A stretch of 64,000 nucleotides of DNA from Rhodocollybia butyracea (Eukaryota > Basidiomycota > Agaricomycetes > Agaricales > Omphalotaceae). A program made the position numbers and the translations under genes. The stretch lies in NCBI GenBank assembly GCA_015501585.1, contig JADNRY010000019.1, positions 1-64,000 of the forward strand, written 5' to 3'. Positions within the stretch are counted from its first letter, which is position 1, and every line of letters starts with the position of its first letter. The notes below the pieces were generated by a model, which did not search any database, had not been told where the DNA came from, and saw only the letters and a program-made list of their open reading frames with translations. Positions 44,300 through 55,348 of the stretch are shown here, one piece after another.

Positions 44300-45064
44300 T
44301 CAGTTGTCGCCTTTGAACGAGTCTTTGACGACGAGCTGCATGGCTTTAATCTCGGCAGAGAACTTCTTGACGTTATTTTCGTACAAGAAATTCTTCAACT
44401 CGGTATTCTCAGCCTCGATCTTTATGGTGGTGACCAAACTATAGAAATACTCCTGGACTCCAGAGATCGGGACCGCAAAAACAACTCGATACTCCCACTG
44501 GACGTTCTTACCCGTTTGCTTGCGATAGAGGAAAACTTTCTCCTCTGAGAGAGGTATAGTGAATGCCGCTTTGACTTTTTCGGCCAATGCGAGCGGGTCA
44601 ACTGAGGCACCGAAAGCGACGGAAAGGAACTTGACAATAGCATCGACCATAGCGCTTACTGCAGCGTCCGATTGTTGGATGACGGTGGAGTTGATCTTAT
44701 CGTATGTGAGATTTCCGCGACCTGAACGCCAGCAAAGAGTATAATTAAGTAGGTGATAATGACTTGAAGTCATAGCAAACGAACCTTTCTTAGCGTACGT
44801 ATCGACAGCGTCTTTAAATCCAACCCAGTCGAAACTCGACGTCTTTATGTCAGCATAAGGACCAGACATCGCGTTGACGGCCTGTGCGGCGTTGTGCAGG
44901 TGCGATGGAAGGCGGAAGAAAGAGTCGAATTTGGCTGGATGAACGCTGAGTAAGTAGAGTAATATGAAGGTCAGAAGCCAGCATATGCGCACTGAGATCG
45001 CTAAGAGGCGACGATATCAGCAACGACGACGAGCAGAAGCCAATGTGGGAGGGACATACGACAT
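44300..45064 (-). CDS. Cyt-like (volvatoxin-like) pore-forming protein, single domain, 195 residues
   Basis: Exons 45064-45060 (5 nt), 44945-44785 (161 nt) and 44721-44300 (422 nt). The last two have exactly the lengths of their counterparts at 36129-36906, and phases are the same. The first coding exon is only ATGTC. Leader helix FDWVGFKDAVDTYAKKG; body with QQSDAAVSAMVDAIVKFLSV, VVFAVPISGVQEYFYSLV and EIKAMQLVVKDSF. All elements of the Cyt-like fold seen in its paralog are present and the frame is clean. It is divergent from the copy at 46110, with about 1 kb between starts. Likely cytoplasmic; pore formation is inferred from family membership only. Confidence 0.75.
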
Positions 45065-45983
45065 GGTGAACACGAAGGCTTTCAAGACGATGTAGATTCA
45101 AAGAGCTGATGAGGTTTTGGAGATGGAGGCAAGAGGAACAAACTGGGACGGCTTTTATAGATCCAACAAGTAGTACATTGCTTGAGCGTTAGACTCGGTA
45201 AATTTAGAGCCGGTGAAGAAAACATCGCTCGCGAATTGGAAAGGATTCGACAGGACGTGATAACAAGTTGTAGGAGGATCGAAGGAGAATCCCAGAGATG
45301 TCGGACCGAATTAGCGCCTGTCTCGCTTCGGCGCCAAGTTGACACGTCTTTCTTTGAGTACTACATATGTATGTTCCCGGTATTTCCTCCAAATTTCCTC
45401 GCTATTTCTACTACTTTCATCGGGGAAACAAGTTATGCTTAATACGAAAACTCCTGAATACAACTCGCAATGTCTCTGACTCATCGTTGCTTGTCGGGGC
45501 CAAAACACGAAAGCGAACTAGAAGCTCGGAAATTTATCCAGTATCCCGAGTCTGTTCGGCCAACTGGTCCTCTTGAAGATCCAATACGAGTCACCATGTA
45601 CCCGGGCATGCTAACGGGGTGCTATCCGTCAACGAGGTGCTATCCATCTGGCCTTGGATCTCGCTTCGACCATATGCATTTGGAGTTTTATATACTGCCT
45701 GTAAGATACGTCAGTTCTGGCTCCAGTTGCGGATCGACGTCTGCGCTGCTACTCGCAGCGGATTTTCTTCAATTTCTTCCAGCTTGAGTTTTTTCCGTTG
45801 GAATCTCAAAATACAATACTCTTGACCGAATAACTTCAAGATGCATCTCACGCTCGACCGACGGCTTTCCCGTTTCTCTTTAGCAAGTCGCTCTACAAAA
45901 GCTGGCGCTCCATCTGCAATAATTGACACATTCGCTTCAGTTTTGACCTTACACCGTCACCCACTTCTGACTTCGTTTCTATT
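45065..45983. other. Divergent promoter region of two Cyt-like genes
   Basis: About 0.9 kb separates the divergent starts. No gene within. No shared promoter motif was identified by eye. Confidence 0.45.
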
Positions 45984-46109
45984 ATGTCTTCCAACTATGT
46001 CCTTTCTCAGCTCGGTTTCTCGCCATCGTCGCTCATGTCACTTTATCTCAGCCTTGTCTCGAGTGGGCACCAGCCTTTCATACGTCCTAAATACCATCTT
46101 GCTTACTTG

Positions 46110-46729
46110 ATGCGTCCAGAGTCTTTCGACAGTTTTGAGAAACTTCCATCGCACATGCGCAATTCCGCGAAGGCCATCATGCAATTGGCAAGCGATTACT
46201 TCGAAGGCGCGCCCTCACCAATATTCGACTGGGGTGCGTTCAAGACCGCTCTTGATGCATACAAAGGTTGGCCAGCCAGTTCGTACTTCAAAGTCTAACG
46301 TTCACACCTGGCTCAGGTAACGATCTCAAGTATGAAAATATCAAGTCCCATACTATCAAACGCTCGGACACTGAGGTAGATGCGATGGTCGATGCGGTCA
46401 TCACATACCTTGACACGTTTGGCGCCAAAGTTGACCGTTCAATGTTGGAGGCGGAGTGTAAGGCGACAACCAACCTGAGGATCTCTGAATACACAGATGG
46501 GCTATATTCCAAGCGATCGGGCGAGAACTCCTCCTTCTCATATTCTATCACTTTCGCCTATCTTGGTTTCTCCGACTATTTTCACAGTTTGATTTTTGCT
46601 ATCAAGCTCAAAGCCTGGGAATGCACCGAGAAAGATGCCGGGTTTGTCCGTTCGTCCGAGACGAATTTCTCCGCTGAGGTTAATACTATGGAGCTTATCA
46701 TCAAAGACACGTTCAGTGGCATTAACTAA
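46110..46729 (+). CDS. Cyt-like (volvatoxin-like) protein, single domain, 189 residues, divergent N-terminus
   Basis: Exons 46110-46266 and 46317-46729 (intron 50 nt, phase 1 at the same place as in paralogs). Leader IFDWGAFKTALDAYKG; body with SDTEVDAMVDAVITYLDTFG, SYSITFAYLGFSDYFHSLIF and EVNTMELIIKDTF. It is more diverged than the 36129 and 44300 pair. The usual tiny first exon is not obvious: ATG 45984 is followed by TCTTCCAA-CTATGT, where others have a GTATGT-type donor. The open frame runs through from there, so the protein could start at 45984 with a 42-residue extension (231 residues) or at 46110. I chose 46110 because homology begins there. Confidence 0.7.
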
Positions 46730-47592
46730 AGGCACGTACTTATTTTCGACAATTTCCTCTCCTTCTCGCTAACTTTACCCGCATCTTTGTAGTAAATGAT
46801 TGTTCACGGGTGTTATCAACTGTAGTTTTCTCCGTGTAGCCAATGTGAATTCAACTTTGCAGCTTTCGTGTCCCCGTTAATGCTATACTTATACTTACCG
46901 TATAAAAAATGTTGTTCTATTTTTGCACCAAATCGTTTGATTCGACCTCGGTAGATTTTGAATCAAACGAGAATTCAGTCAGGCAGCCTAGGCTAGATTA
47001 GTGAAAGGCATAATCTAAAGAGGTACTATGAGTACGTACCAACCGTTTTGGAACAGTAGCAGTCTTCTATCTCGATCGCCAGATCCCAAGGATGGCAATT
47101 GAACCTATTTCGGGTACGGGAAAGTCGGCAGAGGATATCGATAAGTGCTCATATGGCTGTGGGTGCCACTGAGGATAGGCACTATCTTCAGAGAGATGTC
47201 ACTTAACTGCACTTTCTTCTCAGAAACAGGTAGATTGAGTCATAATGCCATGCCCAGCCTGCACCTCAAAATGTTCGGTATCCGGCGGTCGTCCATTTGT
47301 TTTTTTCCAGACGGCTAAGTGCCCGTGTTTATCACACGAAACAAGCAAAGCATCATGATCTCCGAGTCCAGAAAAGCCGACGATACCAACCTGTACCGCC
47401 TAATCCCATATACTATTTTTTAAACCCGTTAAAATTGGCATTATGATTACAATGTACGTTGTCCAAACAAAACGTCGAAAAGAACAACTGGCCCTTTCGC
47501 CTCACTCCGTAAAGTCTCCTGAAATTCCAACTTTGAAAACTGCCTTGTTATCACACAGTTCTCAACTATTGACTTCATGATCATCTAGTCAG
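46730..47592. other. Intergenic between a Cyt-like gene and C2
   Basis: Convergent spacer. TATA- and A-rich sequence, no gene or RNA recognised. Confidence 0.5.
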
Positions 47593-48539
47593 TTATCGAA
47601 TCGACCAGAAAGGCCGACCCCCCTTACTATAAATGACCAAATTCCCATCATCTTGCAGCTCGAGCCTATACGGCGGTTTCGAGAATCGACCAATGCGAGT
47701 CTGCGATGCCCAGGTTGGCTTCCCGTCCCCGTCGTATATAACGAGATTGGCATCTTCCTGCAACACTAATTTCCATGGTGAGGCGCCTTTGCCTGCGGTG
47801 TTCGTGTGCCAGTCGGAGTCAACACCGAAGTTTCCATTGGAGAGAGTGGCAGCGTGTTTCCTGTGCAAAAGAGGTGAGTGTTATATTGAGAGTAGGGAGA
47901 GAAAATGGATGCACACCCATCAGGAGACTTCATAAACTGGCCACTCTTCAGTACTCCGTAATTGTACAAAGTGCTTGTGTGGAACTTTGCACAATTGAAT
48001 ATCTGAATTTTGTAGGAGACACCAGATCCGGCGAAAAATGGGATTCCAAACACCATACCCCTCTCGGCATACGATATAAAGGAGAGAATGACGAAGCAGA
48101 ACGAAGCGGTCTGCATTGAGTAGAATGTAAGCTGGTAGGAGAAGTAATTGCCTTCGCTTCTCTCGCACGATATGAAGAAGATATCATCGGATCTATAGTC
48201 TTTGTTGTCCATGGTATGTCGAATAATGAGCGCGATGGCATCCCGCCCATCCTTGATGGTGATGTCCTCGTTAAAGAGATTTTTGACCATATCGTTGATG
48301 CGGTCTTTGACAAGGCTCGCCGCATTGGATTCGGGCAAGGTGTCGACGGCAGAATCAAATGACAGGCTGTAACCAGCCTCAGCAAGGGATATGGTTGCCT
48401 TAGGTACATCTACTGTGGCATGCAAGTCGACATTGCTTCCGAAACGTCCCAGGATATCAATGCTTTGTTTGAAGAGCTCAGGAGGATATTCTCCACGGTT
48501 GAATATATGGCCACCTTGGAAACCAATGTCATAAGCCAT
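47593..48539 (-). CDS. Bulb-type lectin domain protein, 296 residues (C2)
   Basis: Exons 48539-47917 and 47860-47593; intron 56 nt, phase 2, same position as in C1, and exon 2 has the same length (268 nt). The C-terminal bulb-type lectin domain reads LSNGNFGVDSDWHTN, LVLQEDANLVIYDGD, LELQDDGNLVIYSKGGRPFW, with two QxDxNxVxY-like mannose sites. The N-terminal part (MAYDIGFQGGHIFNRGEYPP) shares most positions with C1, including FGSNVDLHATVDV and SYKIQIFNCAK. No signal peptide. C1 and C2 bracket the Cyt-like cluster, suggesting they were duplicated with it. Confidence 0.8.
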
Positions 48540-49505
48540 TTTGTCTTTTGGGAGCTGGTATCCGGCTATCGATGGGAATCAGGGTGCGGACAATGGAATA
48601 TGGGCGGGCTTACCTTTTTACTTGATGGTGGAGAATAAAAAGTCAAACAAAATCGACTAGGAAATTCCAGTACACAGGAAGCTTTCGAAAGTCTCTTAAA
48701 GCATTGATATAAGAGATGAGTACGTGAGTTCCTCGGTATCAAGACGGGGTGTATGAATATTGCCATTTTTTGCTTCTACCTGCCAAAGCAGCATTCAAAA
48801 CGAGGTTTCTCGCAGTTTCTCGCATAAGCCGCAATCTCCGAGACAGAGGGGACTACTTTAGGCCTACTGTATTCCATGTATCACCTAGGTCTTGTCCCAA
48901 GTAAGGGTAGTCAATTGGTATATTCGAATTTCATCAAAAAAGTGGGAGGTTGATTGTTGGCGAGCGCTAGCGAGTAACTGCGTCAACTGGTCCTATACGT
49001 TGCCAGTTAATCCAAAATCTGACTCTTCGATCTCGAGGTGAAAGCTGGGTACTAGCAGACTGCCTCTTCCCAGTGAGGCTTCCTTCAATTGAATGCGCCC
49101 GACATTGAAGAGATATGATAATAAGTTTAACAAACGACCTGGTACCAAAATTACCTGCTGAAAAGCTGAGCACTGAAATTTGGCTGATAGTGTATTGAGA
49201 TAGAAATAAATCCTATCTTCTAAAAGAGGTAGCCCTAAGATTAAGCGCTAAGCTCTTGCCCAGGCCAGAAAGAAATATGGGAGCTCACACAAAAAGCATG
49301 GGAGAAAGGATCAATGAATGGATAGAGCCCACCTTTGGAACAATGATGGGCTGGGGCACAACAAACCTTCGCATGCGGATGGCAAACCCCTCCCGGGAGA
49401 ATCCCGCCTGTATCGCACCCTCCTGTCCGAAAGCGTTTATTCAATATGGAAGACTGGAAGACTTAGACGAGAAACAAAAGAGTGATAAATGGGGAAGACC
49501 CACCG
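48540..49505. other. Intergenic, C2 upstream and C3 remnant downstream
   Basis: Left part is the lectin-family upstream flank. A + strand frame at 49256-49576 (hydrophilic, PTFGTMMGWGTTNLRMRM) overlaps the lectin remnant and is not supported. Confidence 0.4.
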
Positions 49506-49754
49506 TCAAAGCGGAGATTGAAAACGACAAGGTTCGCATTGAAATCGGTCAATGTATCGATAGAAGAACAAGATAACAAGCTGTAACCAAGCCAGGGTGA
49601 GAGATTTGGTTACCCAGGCTACATCTACAAGTCGAGATTGCTTCCGAAACGCTCCAGGATAGGAAAAGAAAACCGACGATAGAAACGCTGTGCTCGAGAC
49701 CTTGAGGGGATGTTCTCCACGGCGGCCACCCTGAAAACCAATGTCATATGCCAT
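49506..49754 (-). pseudogene. Remnant of a bulb-type lectin gene (C3)
   Basis: Starts MAYDIGFQGG like C1 and C2, then quickly loses alignment through deletions: the HILNRG block is missing and later parts are out of frame. TKSL and AWLQLV echo the family, and codons matching the RIDTLTNLNA region occur in another frame. The lectin domain is absent. The lectin-type upstream flank is retained beyond 49755. Confidence 0.65.
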
Positions 49755-50298
49755 TTTAAGATAAAATCTAGCTATCGATGGGAATCAGATAGGATATGGG
49801 CGAGTTGACCTTTTGCTTGACGGCGGAGAATCGAAAGGTGAATGAAAATCGACTCGAAAATTCAAATATCTTTCGAGATCTTCTTCAAGGCGTCGTTGCT
49901 CGGGCCTAGTATGGGTGACAAACGAACCAGATAACCTACAATCGTATGCATTAATGCATTAACAGCAGCCTCGAATGCGACTCGAAAGCGACCAGTCAAA
50001 ATCGTAGCTCCCGCCTCTGCCCGCACTTAATGGCCAGTTTTTGATAGCTGTGATAAAAAAAACGTGCTTATTCTTCAGTCGAATGTTAGTTAGGATGGGT
50101 AGGGGATCCCACTTGTTGTGGGGCGAACATGGAGTGACATCAGCGACGTATATTGATTTGAGATTTGAGAGAGACATAACACAAAGTACAACGATCCAGA
50201 ATCCCTGGTACATGCGTCATGGCCAATCGTCTGAAAATCTGTTTTGCATTCAGAGGCAGATTGATTACAGAGGTCCGCGGGACGTACCTATAATTCCA
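49755..50298. other. Intergenic
   Basis: Lectin-type upstream flank to about 49880, then unassigned sequence. No gene seen. Confidence 0.45.
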
Positions 50299-50622
50299 CT
50301 ATGACCTAGCGGATCCTTCTGCACCTACCCGTAGCTCAGTCAACAAATCTTTCAATCTATTCCGAAGTTTCTTGACAAGCTCATCATCGTCAGGAGAAGG
50401 AGGAGGCTGTCGGAGTTTGGTAAGAATTCTAGGACAATAAGAGTTTGTTGAACCAAGCACCAGTTGATCTAACAGATACTAGGGTATGGTCAGCGGATGC
50501 ACAAGCGATATAAAGAAACAACTCACCTCTGCCTCGTTTATGGTCTTTCGAAGAAATTAGCGAAAGTTTACAAGAAACTGACCAACGGAAGTACCAGAAT
50601 TATGGGCCCTCTGGAAATTCAT
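50299..50622 (-). pseudogene. Small conserved-looking protein with one nonsense codon
   Basis: Exons 50622-50527 (96 nt) and 50478-50299 (180 nt), donor GTGAGT, acceptor CCTAG, phase 0. The translation is protein-like: MNFQRAHNSGTSVGQFLVNF, then FLRKTINEAEYLLDQLVLGS, and an end with DDDELVKKLRNRLKDLL. Codon 22 is TAA (50557-50559), the only lesion in about 91 codons. The gene is divergent from the RhoGAP gene, with starts 105 bp apart. The protein would be helical and soluble. I do not recognise the family. A very short intron (27 nt, GTAAAC..AAAG) spanning the stop is conceivable but would be unusually small. Confidence 0.5.
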
Positions 50623-50726
50623 TGTCAGTATATGAGTTAGATTCGTGCTTGCTCTCAAACCTATTCATGGAGATAAGCAAGACGCCAAGATAAGCGCCCA
50701 CTGTTCACTTTTTTCATTCATCCACT

Positions 50727-53715
50727 ATGGCATCCAGCCGCCCATTCGTTCATTCCAACAACTCCCTCATTCCTACTCCCTCGCCCAATCAGTCTCGACG
50801 GTCAAGTGTCTACGCTTATAATAACATCAGTCCCTCCAAGTCGCCGAACAAGAAATTGGCCGCAAAACATCATAACCGTGTTGTTTCTTTACCCGATTCT
50901 CCAGCCAAGCTGACAATACCTACTTTTGTATTATCGCCTAACCGAACACCTTTCACAAAACCAAGAGCCAGTTCAATTAGTACACCTGTACCGTTAAGAT
51001 CAAAATTACCCCGTCCGTCAATGCAGGCGCCGACAAGACAGACAGGCCCTTTTGTCCCACTCGAAAAATCTCCGAGAATCGTGACAACGCCAACAGCCCC
51101 GTCAAACTTGGTTTCAAAGTCTAGCGCAACTGCCTTGCTACCCCGCAGTCCTCAACAACTCTCTGCAACAACGGTTTCACCTGTACATCCACAGCTAAAG
51201 ATTGCCGTACCAACTCTATCGCCTTTGCTTCCAGTGCCGGAACCTCGGAAAGTACAAGTTCGTTTACAACAAGCTCCATCTGCTCTAGCGTCAGCACCTC
51301 AAACATTCTCTAAACGCGATCCGGCCCGTATCTTGAATGATCTTCAGACTTTGATAGAAGCATCCGAAGTTGATTTAGCTCGAACGTACCTCCCGCTGGA
51401 TGTAATGATGGCGATACATGAACGGGAACTTATGGAAGGCGCAGTGAGGGTACTGAGGGCCAAGTCTATCAAAGGGCATTCGGATAGGATAACAGGCAAT
51501 GGCGGACCAGTTGGTACGTAGATAATCTTCTTCTGCCATCGCAACTACTAACGATGGCTCTACATAGGTGTATTTGGATTTCCTCTTCGACAGATTTCCC
51601 TTTATGCCTCAACTAAAGCCATATTAGGCGGGTTTGAACACGATCTGCCTATCGTTGTATTTGCCTGCGTCGAGGAGCTATATCGTTCTGGTATGCTTCA
51701 TAAAGTTTATAACCTTAGGTACGCGACTAACGAGTATTCCAGGAATATCCACCCCCTCGAACCCAACCCCCACTTCCCCCTCTCCGGACAAATTCACCCG
51801 GCGTACACTCTCTTCATCACCTCTAGACCTAACAACCGTCCAACCCCGTCTTGCAGCCCTCCTCGCCATCTTCGATTCTCCCTCCCTGCAGCACAAATTC
51901 GGAATCAATGCATCCCTCAAAGACGAAGCGTCAGATGACGTCTACAACCTACTCACCACATTTCTCTCGCGTCTTCCGGAAGCTGTGTTCGCTCCCTCCG
52001 AGATCCTAGGCGGGTTAAGGAATGCAGTTTGGGATTGGTGTGTTCGACCGCAGACAACAACTTCGTCGAATGCTCAGTGTTCCTTCATGCACACTCGCAT
52101 ACGTATTGCGCAACTCCTCTTGGGCCTTCTCCCAACGCCTAATCTATCTCTCTTCGTATACCTCATGGCGTTTGCGTGTCAGGTCCTTGAGGTCCGTATG
52201 AGGCAAAGACGACGTGCTTCAGCCGCTCGAGACTCGCTCGCTGGATCAATATCTGCCCTTGAGGAGCAGATGTTGGCTCTAGAGAGAGAATTGGAAGAGA
52301 AAAACGAGAGGGAGAAGGAAAAGAGGAAGCTTGGGAGGGCCTGGGGCGTGTGGTTTTTCGGCCGGGACCAGGAACGTGGCATCGAAGAAGGGCGGAACGG
52401 GGATGTCGCACCGGAGGAAGACACTCGTTCGACACAAATGATGGTGTGGTTTGTGAGCAACTGGGGGTCTATCATACGAGGGTTCTTCGAGCGCGGAATT
52501 TCGGTCGATCTTGAACCTTTGAGTCCTAGAGTCGGTTCTATTGGACTCGGTCTAAACACGGTGCCCTTTCCGGTCTACCCTCACCCCCTCCTCAACCTGG
52601 CGTACCTATGGCCGACTCCCTCTTTGCTTCCTCCGTATCACTCGACCGGTTGAGAACGGGAGGCGATTGTAGTTTTATTGACCCGGTTGCTCTTTCACCG
52701 AATGCTACTCCTAGGCAAACCTCACCTCGCCACCCTCAAGTCGATTCCGATTCTCCGTTGGCGAGGAAGTGAATGTGAGGATGAGTATGGTGAAGGGACA
52801 GTCGTATGGGAGACGTAAGTTTTTATTTTTATCTTTTTACCTTTGTTCCTATGGTTGACGCCAACTCGTACTCTTTAGCGACGAGTGGACCCGGCTCCGG
52901 CTCTGGAATGCTTGTAATTCCGCCTTGTATACCTACAGAAGCTGGATACTCGCAGGAAGGAAGTATGCATAGCCGGTACAGTGCCTATGCCGATCGTGAT
53001 GCGGAAGAATCTATGGACGCTGGTTCTTTGAGGGCTGATAGGATGAACGAGTCGGAGATGATGCGAAAGGACGATTCGGGCTGGAGTCAGAGCTCTCTCT
53101 TCTCTGCGTGTATGTTATTACCCATTCATCCTGTTGCCAATTGCACTAAATTCCAATCCTGCAGTAGATGAACGGCTGCTTGACCTCGATCTGTCTGACT
53201 CGGACTCCCTTCGGTTTCAGATCCGGAAAGAGACGGCGGAGGATTTGGCTTCTGAAAAAGCCACATCTGAAGTTGAATCCTTGAGCTCTGGTTCCTCGTC
53301 GACATCGTCGGAGCCAACCACCCCCAAGTTGAACTTTCCTGTGCTGCGCGTAGTGAATCGTTCCGATTCTGATACGGGATCCAGCAGTTCTTATTCAAGC
53401 GCGGAATTTGAAACGCGGAGCGAGTACTCTCAGTCAGAGTGCCCTAACGTGGAAGAAAAGGAGGGGCGGGACGTGGACGAAGAAAATATTGGGTTGCTAA
53501 TGCTGACGTATTCATCTTCGTCTTCATCCTCCGCTAGTTCGGAGGTTGAAAGCTCGCACGATAGGTTCCTGACAAACAGGATTCGCTCAGTTCTGCTGTG
53601 CGAGCAATGTGCACAGGGATGTCCTGCTCATGAGTATGTGAAGGAGCTGGAGGGACGTTTGGCGGCCTTGGTCAAGGAGAATAGTAGAATGCGGTTAGCG
53701 TTACGTGGGACCTAG
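50727..53715 (+). CDS. RhoGAP-domain protein, 873 residues
   Basis: I infer six exons: 50727-51513, 51568-51690, 51743-52572, 52715-52814, 52879-53109 and 53165-53715; all phases agree. The N-terminus (about 200 residues) is Ser/Pro/Arg-rich and disordered. The GAP domain begins VFGFPLRQISLYAS and VVFACVEELYRSG (exon 2), and continues in exon 3 with RLAALLAIFDS, DVYNLLTTFLSRLPEAVF and RIAQLLLGLLPTPNLSLFVY, the order expected of RhoGAP helices. A coiled coil follows (ALEEQMLALERELEEKNERE). The C-terminal third is acidic and Ser-rich, and ends in another short coiled coil (EYVKELEGRLAALVKENSRM). RhoGAPs switch off Rho-type GTPases in polarity and cytokinesis. The expected G.FR..G arginine-finger segment is replaced by a Pro/Thr/Ser stretch, so catalysis is questionable. 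The exon 3/4 junction is the least certain. Confidence 0.75.
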
Positions 53716-54144
53716 AATCTGTCGTAGGCTTAAGCATATTCTCCAGTGGTTGGCATAGTGTACGATTGAGTACGGTCGTACAAGAGACAACTGAACATTT
53801 GCTCATAACCTGGGTACTGCGATTGACTTGTAACTTTCAACTTTGAAAGATATTCCTCAGCATCTTGGAAGCCACAATTTCTTATCCTTGGAGTTATATA
53901 AGAGAGTCCTCGCCTTCAACGATCAAGAACTCTTGTTTCGCTTTCTCCCCCCAGTCTGCTGCAGCCTGCATATCGTTGAGCCAAGTAAACCTTTTGGCCC
54001 CCATAGAACAGGATTTGCACTGACTGCCCAACCAGACCCTCAGTACTCAGTACTCAGTCCTGGCCATTTCTAAAGTCTCTTCGAGCTCCTTCTTAGAAAG
54101 CGATGCCTCTATAAAGTTTGCTTCTAGCTCTCTAATAACCCGAC
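53716..54144. other. Intergenic between RhoGAP gene and SET pseudogene
   Basis: No gene or repeat recognised. Confidence 0.5.
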
Positions 54145-54689
54145 CTATTTGCGCCGACGAGCATCGCTTGCAGCAGCTTGTGCGATCGGAGCCGTACAAG
54201 ATTGACATTTGCACGAAAAGAAGAATCGTTCCTGCAATAACGAACGACGCTTAGCTTGATTCCTTGAGCACAGACGTCGATATACATCAGTGTGATCTCC
54301 TACCCAGCTTCTATGTCCTTGGTCGCGCGCAACTCGCCAGCGAATGTCCCAAAAGAGAAGTAGTAGTTGGGATTCGGAGTGCATGGATGGTTCGCGCGCG
54401 ATATCGTAGGAAAGATACCAGAAAGTGGGCGCTGGTACTTCTGAGAGATCGCCAGAGAGAAAATTGGTACAGAGAATTCATCGCAGCTCGTGAATTTCTG
54501 GCCCACATGAGTTTTGAAGCGCGTAGATGGTGTTTTGGGAGACTTCTGAAAGACCTTGCATTGCACGTAGAAATACCGGTTGGCTCTCCTGCTTTGATAC
54601 GACGCGTTGCTACCAGTCCAAATCCTTTTCCTTCTGTCTCTCGAATCTCGTATGCGGGCTGCAAAATCGGTGGATCCATTTGCAATCAC
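54145..54689 (-). pseudogene. SET-domain methyltransferase-like pseudogene
   Basis: Three minus-strand frames together show SET-domain landmarks in order: EGKGFGLVATRRIKAGE (start of SET), ISRANHPCTPNPNYYFSF (the N-H-x-C-x-P-N cofactor-binding motif), ELRATKDIEAG then a TAG where GEEIT is expected, EITLMYID, and in a shifted frame AKRRSLLQERFFFSCKCQSC (post-SET-like cysteines). The stop and at least two frame changes make it non-functional. Homologous SMYD/SET5-like proteins are lysine methyltransferases. The missing N-terminal part may never have been here. Confidence 0.7.
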
Positions 54690-55144
54690 GACGGTGGTGT
54701 TTTTACCGTGTCTAGCTAGCCTGCAGCGCTATTTGCAGCGGGTTTCATCTCACTAGTGTCTCGTTGATCTACTTGAAGCACTTGAAGCACTAGGTTCAAG
54801 TATTTCCCAAAAAGGAAGATCTGGAGACAACTGAGTTCGTCAGATATTTCCAAAAAAGGAAAGTCCAGGACACCACGCTCCAAGGTATGCCCAGAAAAGG
54901 AAAATCGTGGCTCCGTTCTGGAGTCACGCGTTTCGTCTCGACGTTGTCTCGACGATTATTGCCCTGTGCAAATACTAACGTTAGAGCGTCCAGCTCTCTA
55001 TCTCGACTGTATTCACTTCCGCATGGAGTGATTTTGACTGGAAAACCAAAGGGCGTATGCAGTAAATATGTACTGCATATAGTGTAGCTCATCCGATCGT
55101 CCCCATACTTCCTTCCTGTTCCTTCCTTCCACTTTGCGCTGCTT
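54690..55144. other. Intergenic, upstream flank of A8
   Basis: Contains three short direct repeats of a CCCAAAAAGGAA-like motif at about 54808, 54846 and 54889, spaced about 40 bp. No gene. Confidence 0.45.
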
Positions 55145-55280
55145 GGCGTGTTTCGTAAATTGGCAATACTATGTATAACAATAAATATTTGCTCATATAT
55201 GCTGTGCGTTGCGTCAAGGATATAAATTGAACGAAAGAGCACTCAGCAAACTCTTCCCCAACTGCTGGTTCAGTTTATTC
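55145..55280 (+). promoter_or_regulatory. Family A promoter and 5' leader (A8)
   Basis: GGCGTGTTTCGTAAATTGGC, AATACTATGTATAACAATAA, AAGGATATAAATTGAACGAA, CAACTGCTGGTTCAGTTTAT. The TATA-like box is clear; the block between the upstream motif and the box is shorter than in other copies. Confidence 0.65.
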
Positions 55281-55348
55281 TTCTCGTTTGCTGCTAGTAC
55301 CAACCCCTTCTCCAGTACCTCTCCCCCAACCACAGGTCCTCTCACTCA

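Noticed and set aside
45470..45787. A 105-codon + strand frame between divergent Cyt-like genes
   Set aside because: No recognisable composition, domain or paralog; probably chance.
49256..49576. A 106-codon + strand frame
   Set aside because: Its end overlaps the lectin remnant on the other strand and it has no protein-like features that I can defend.
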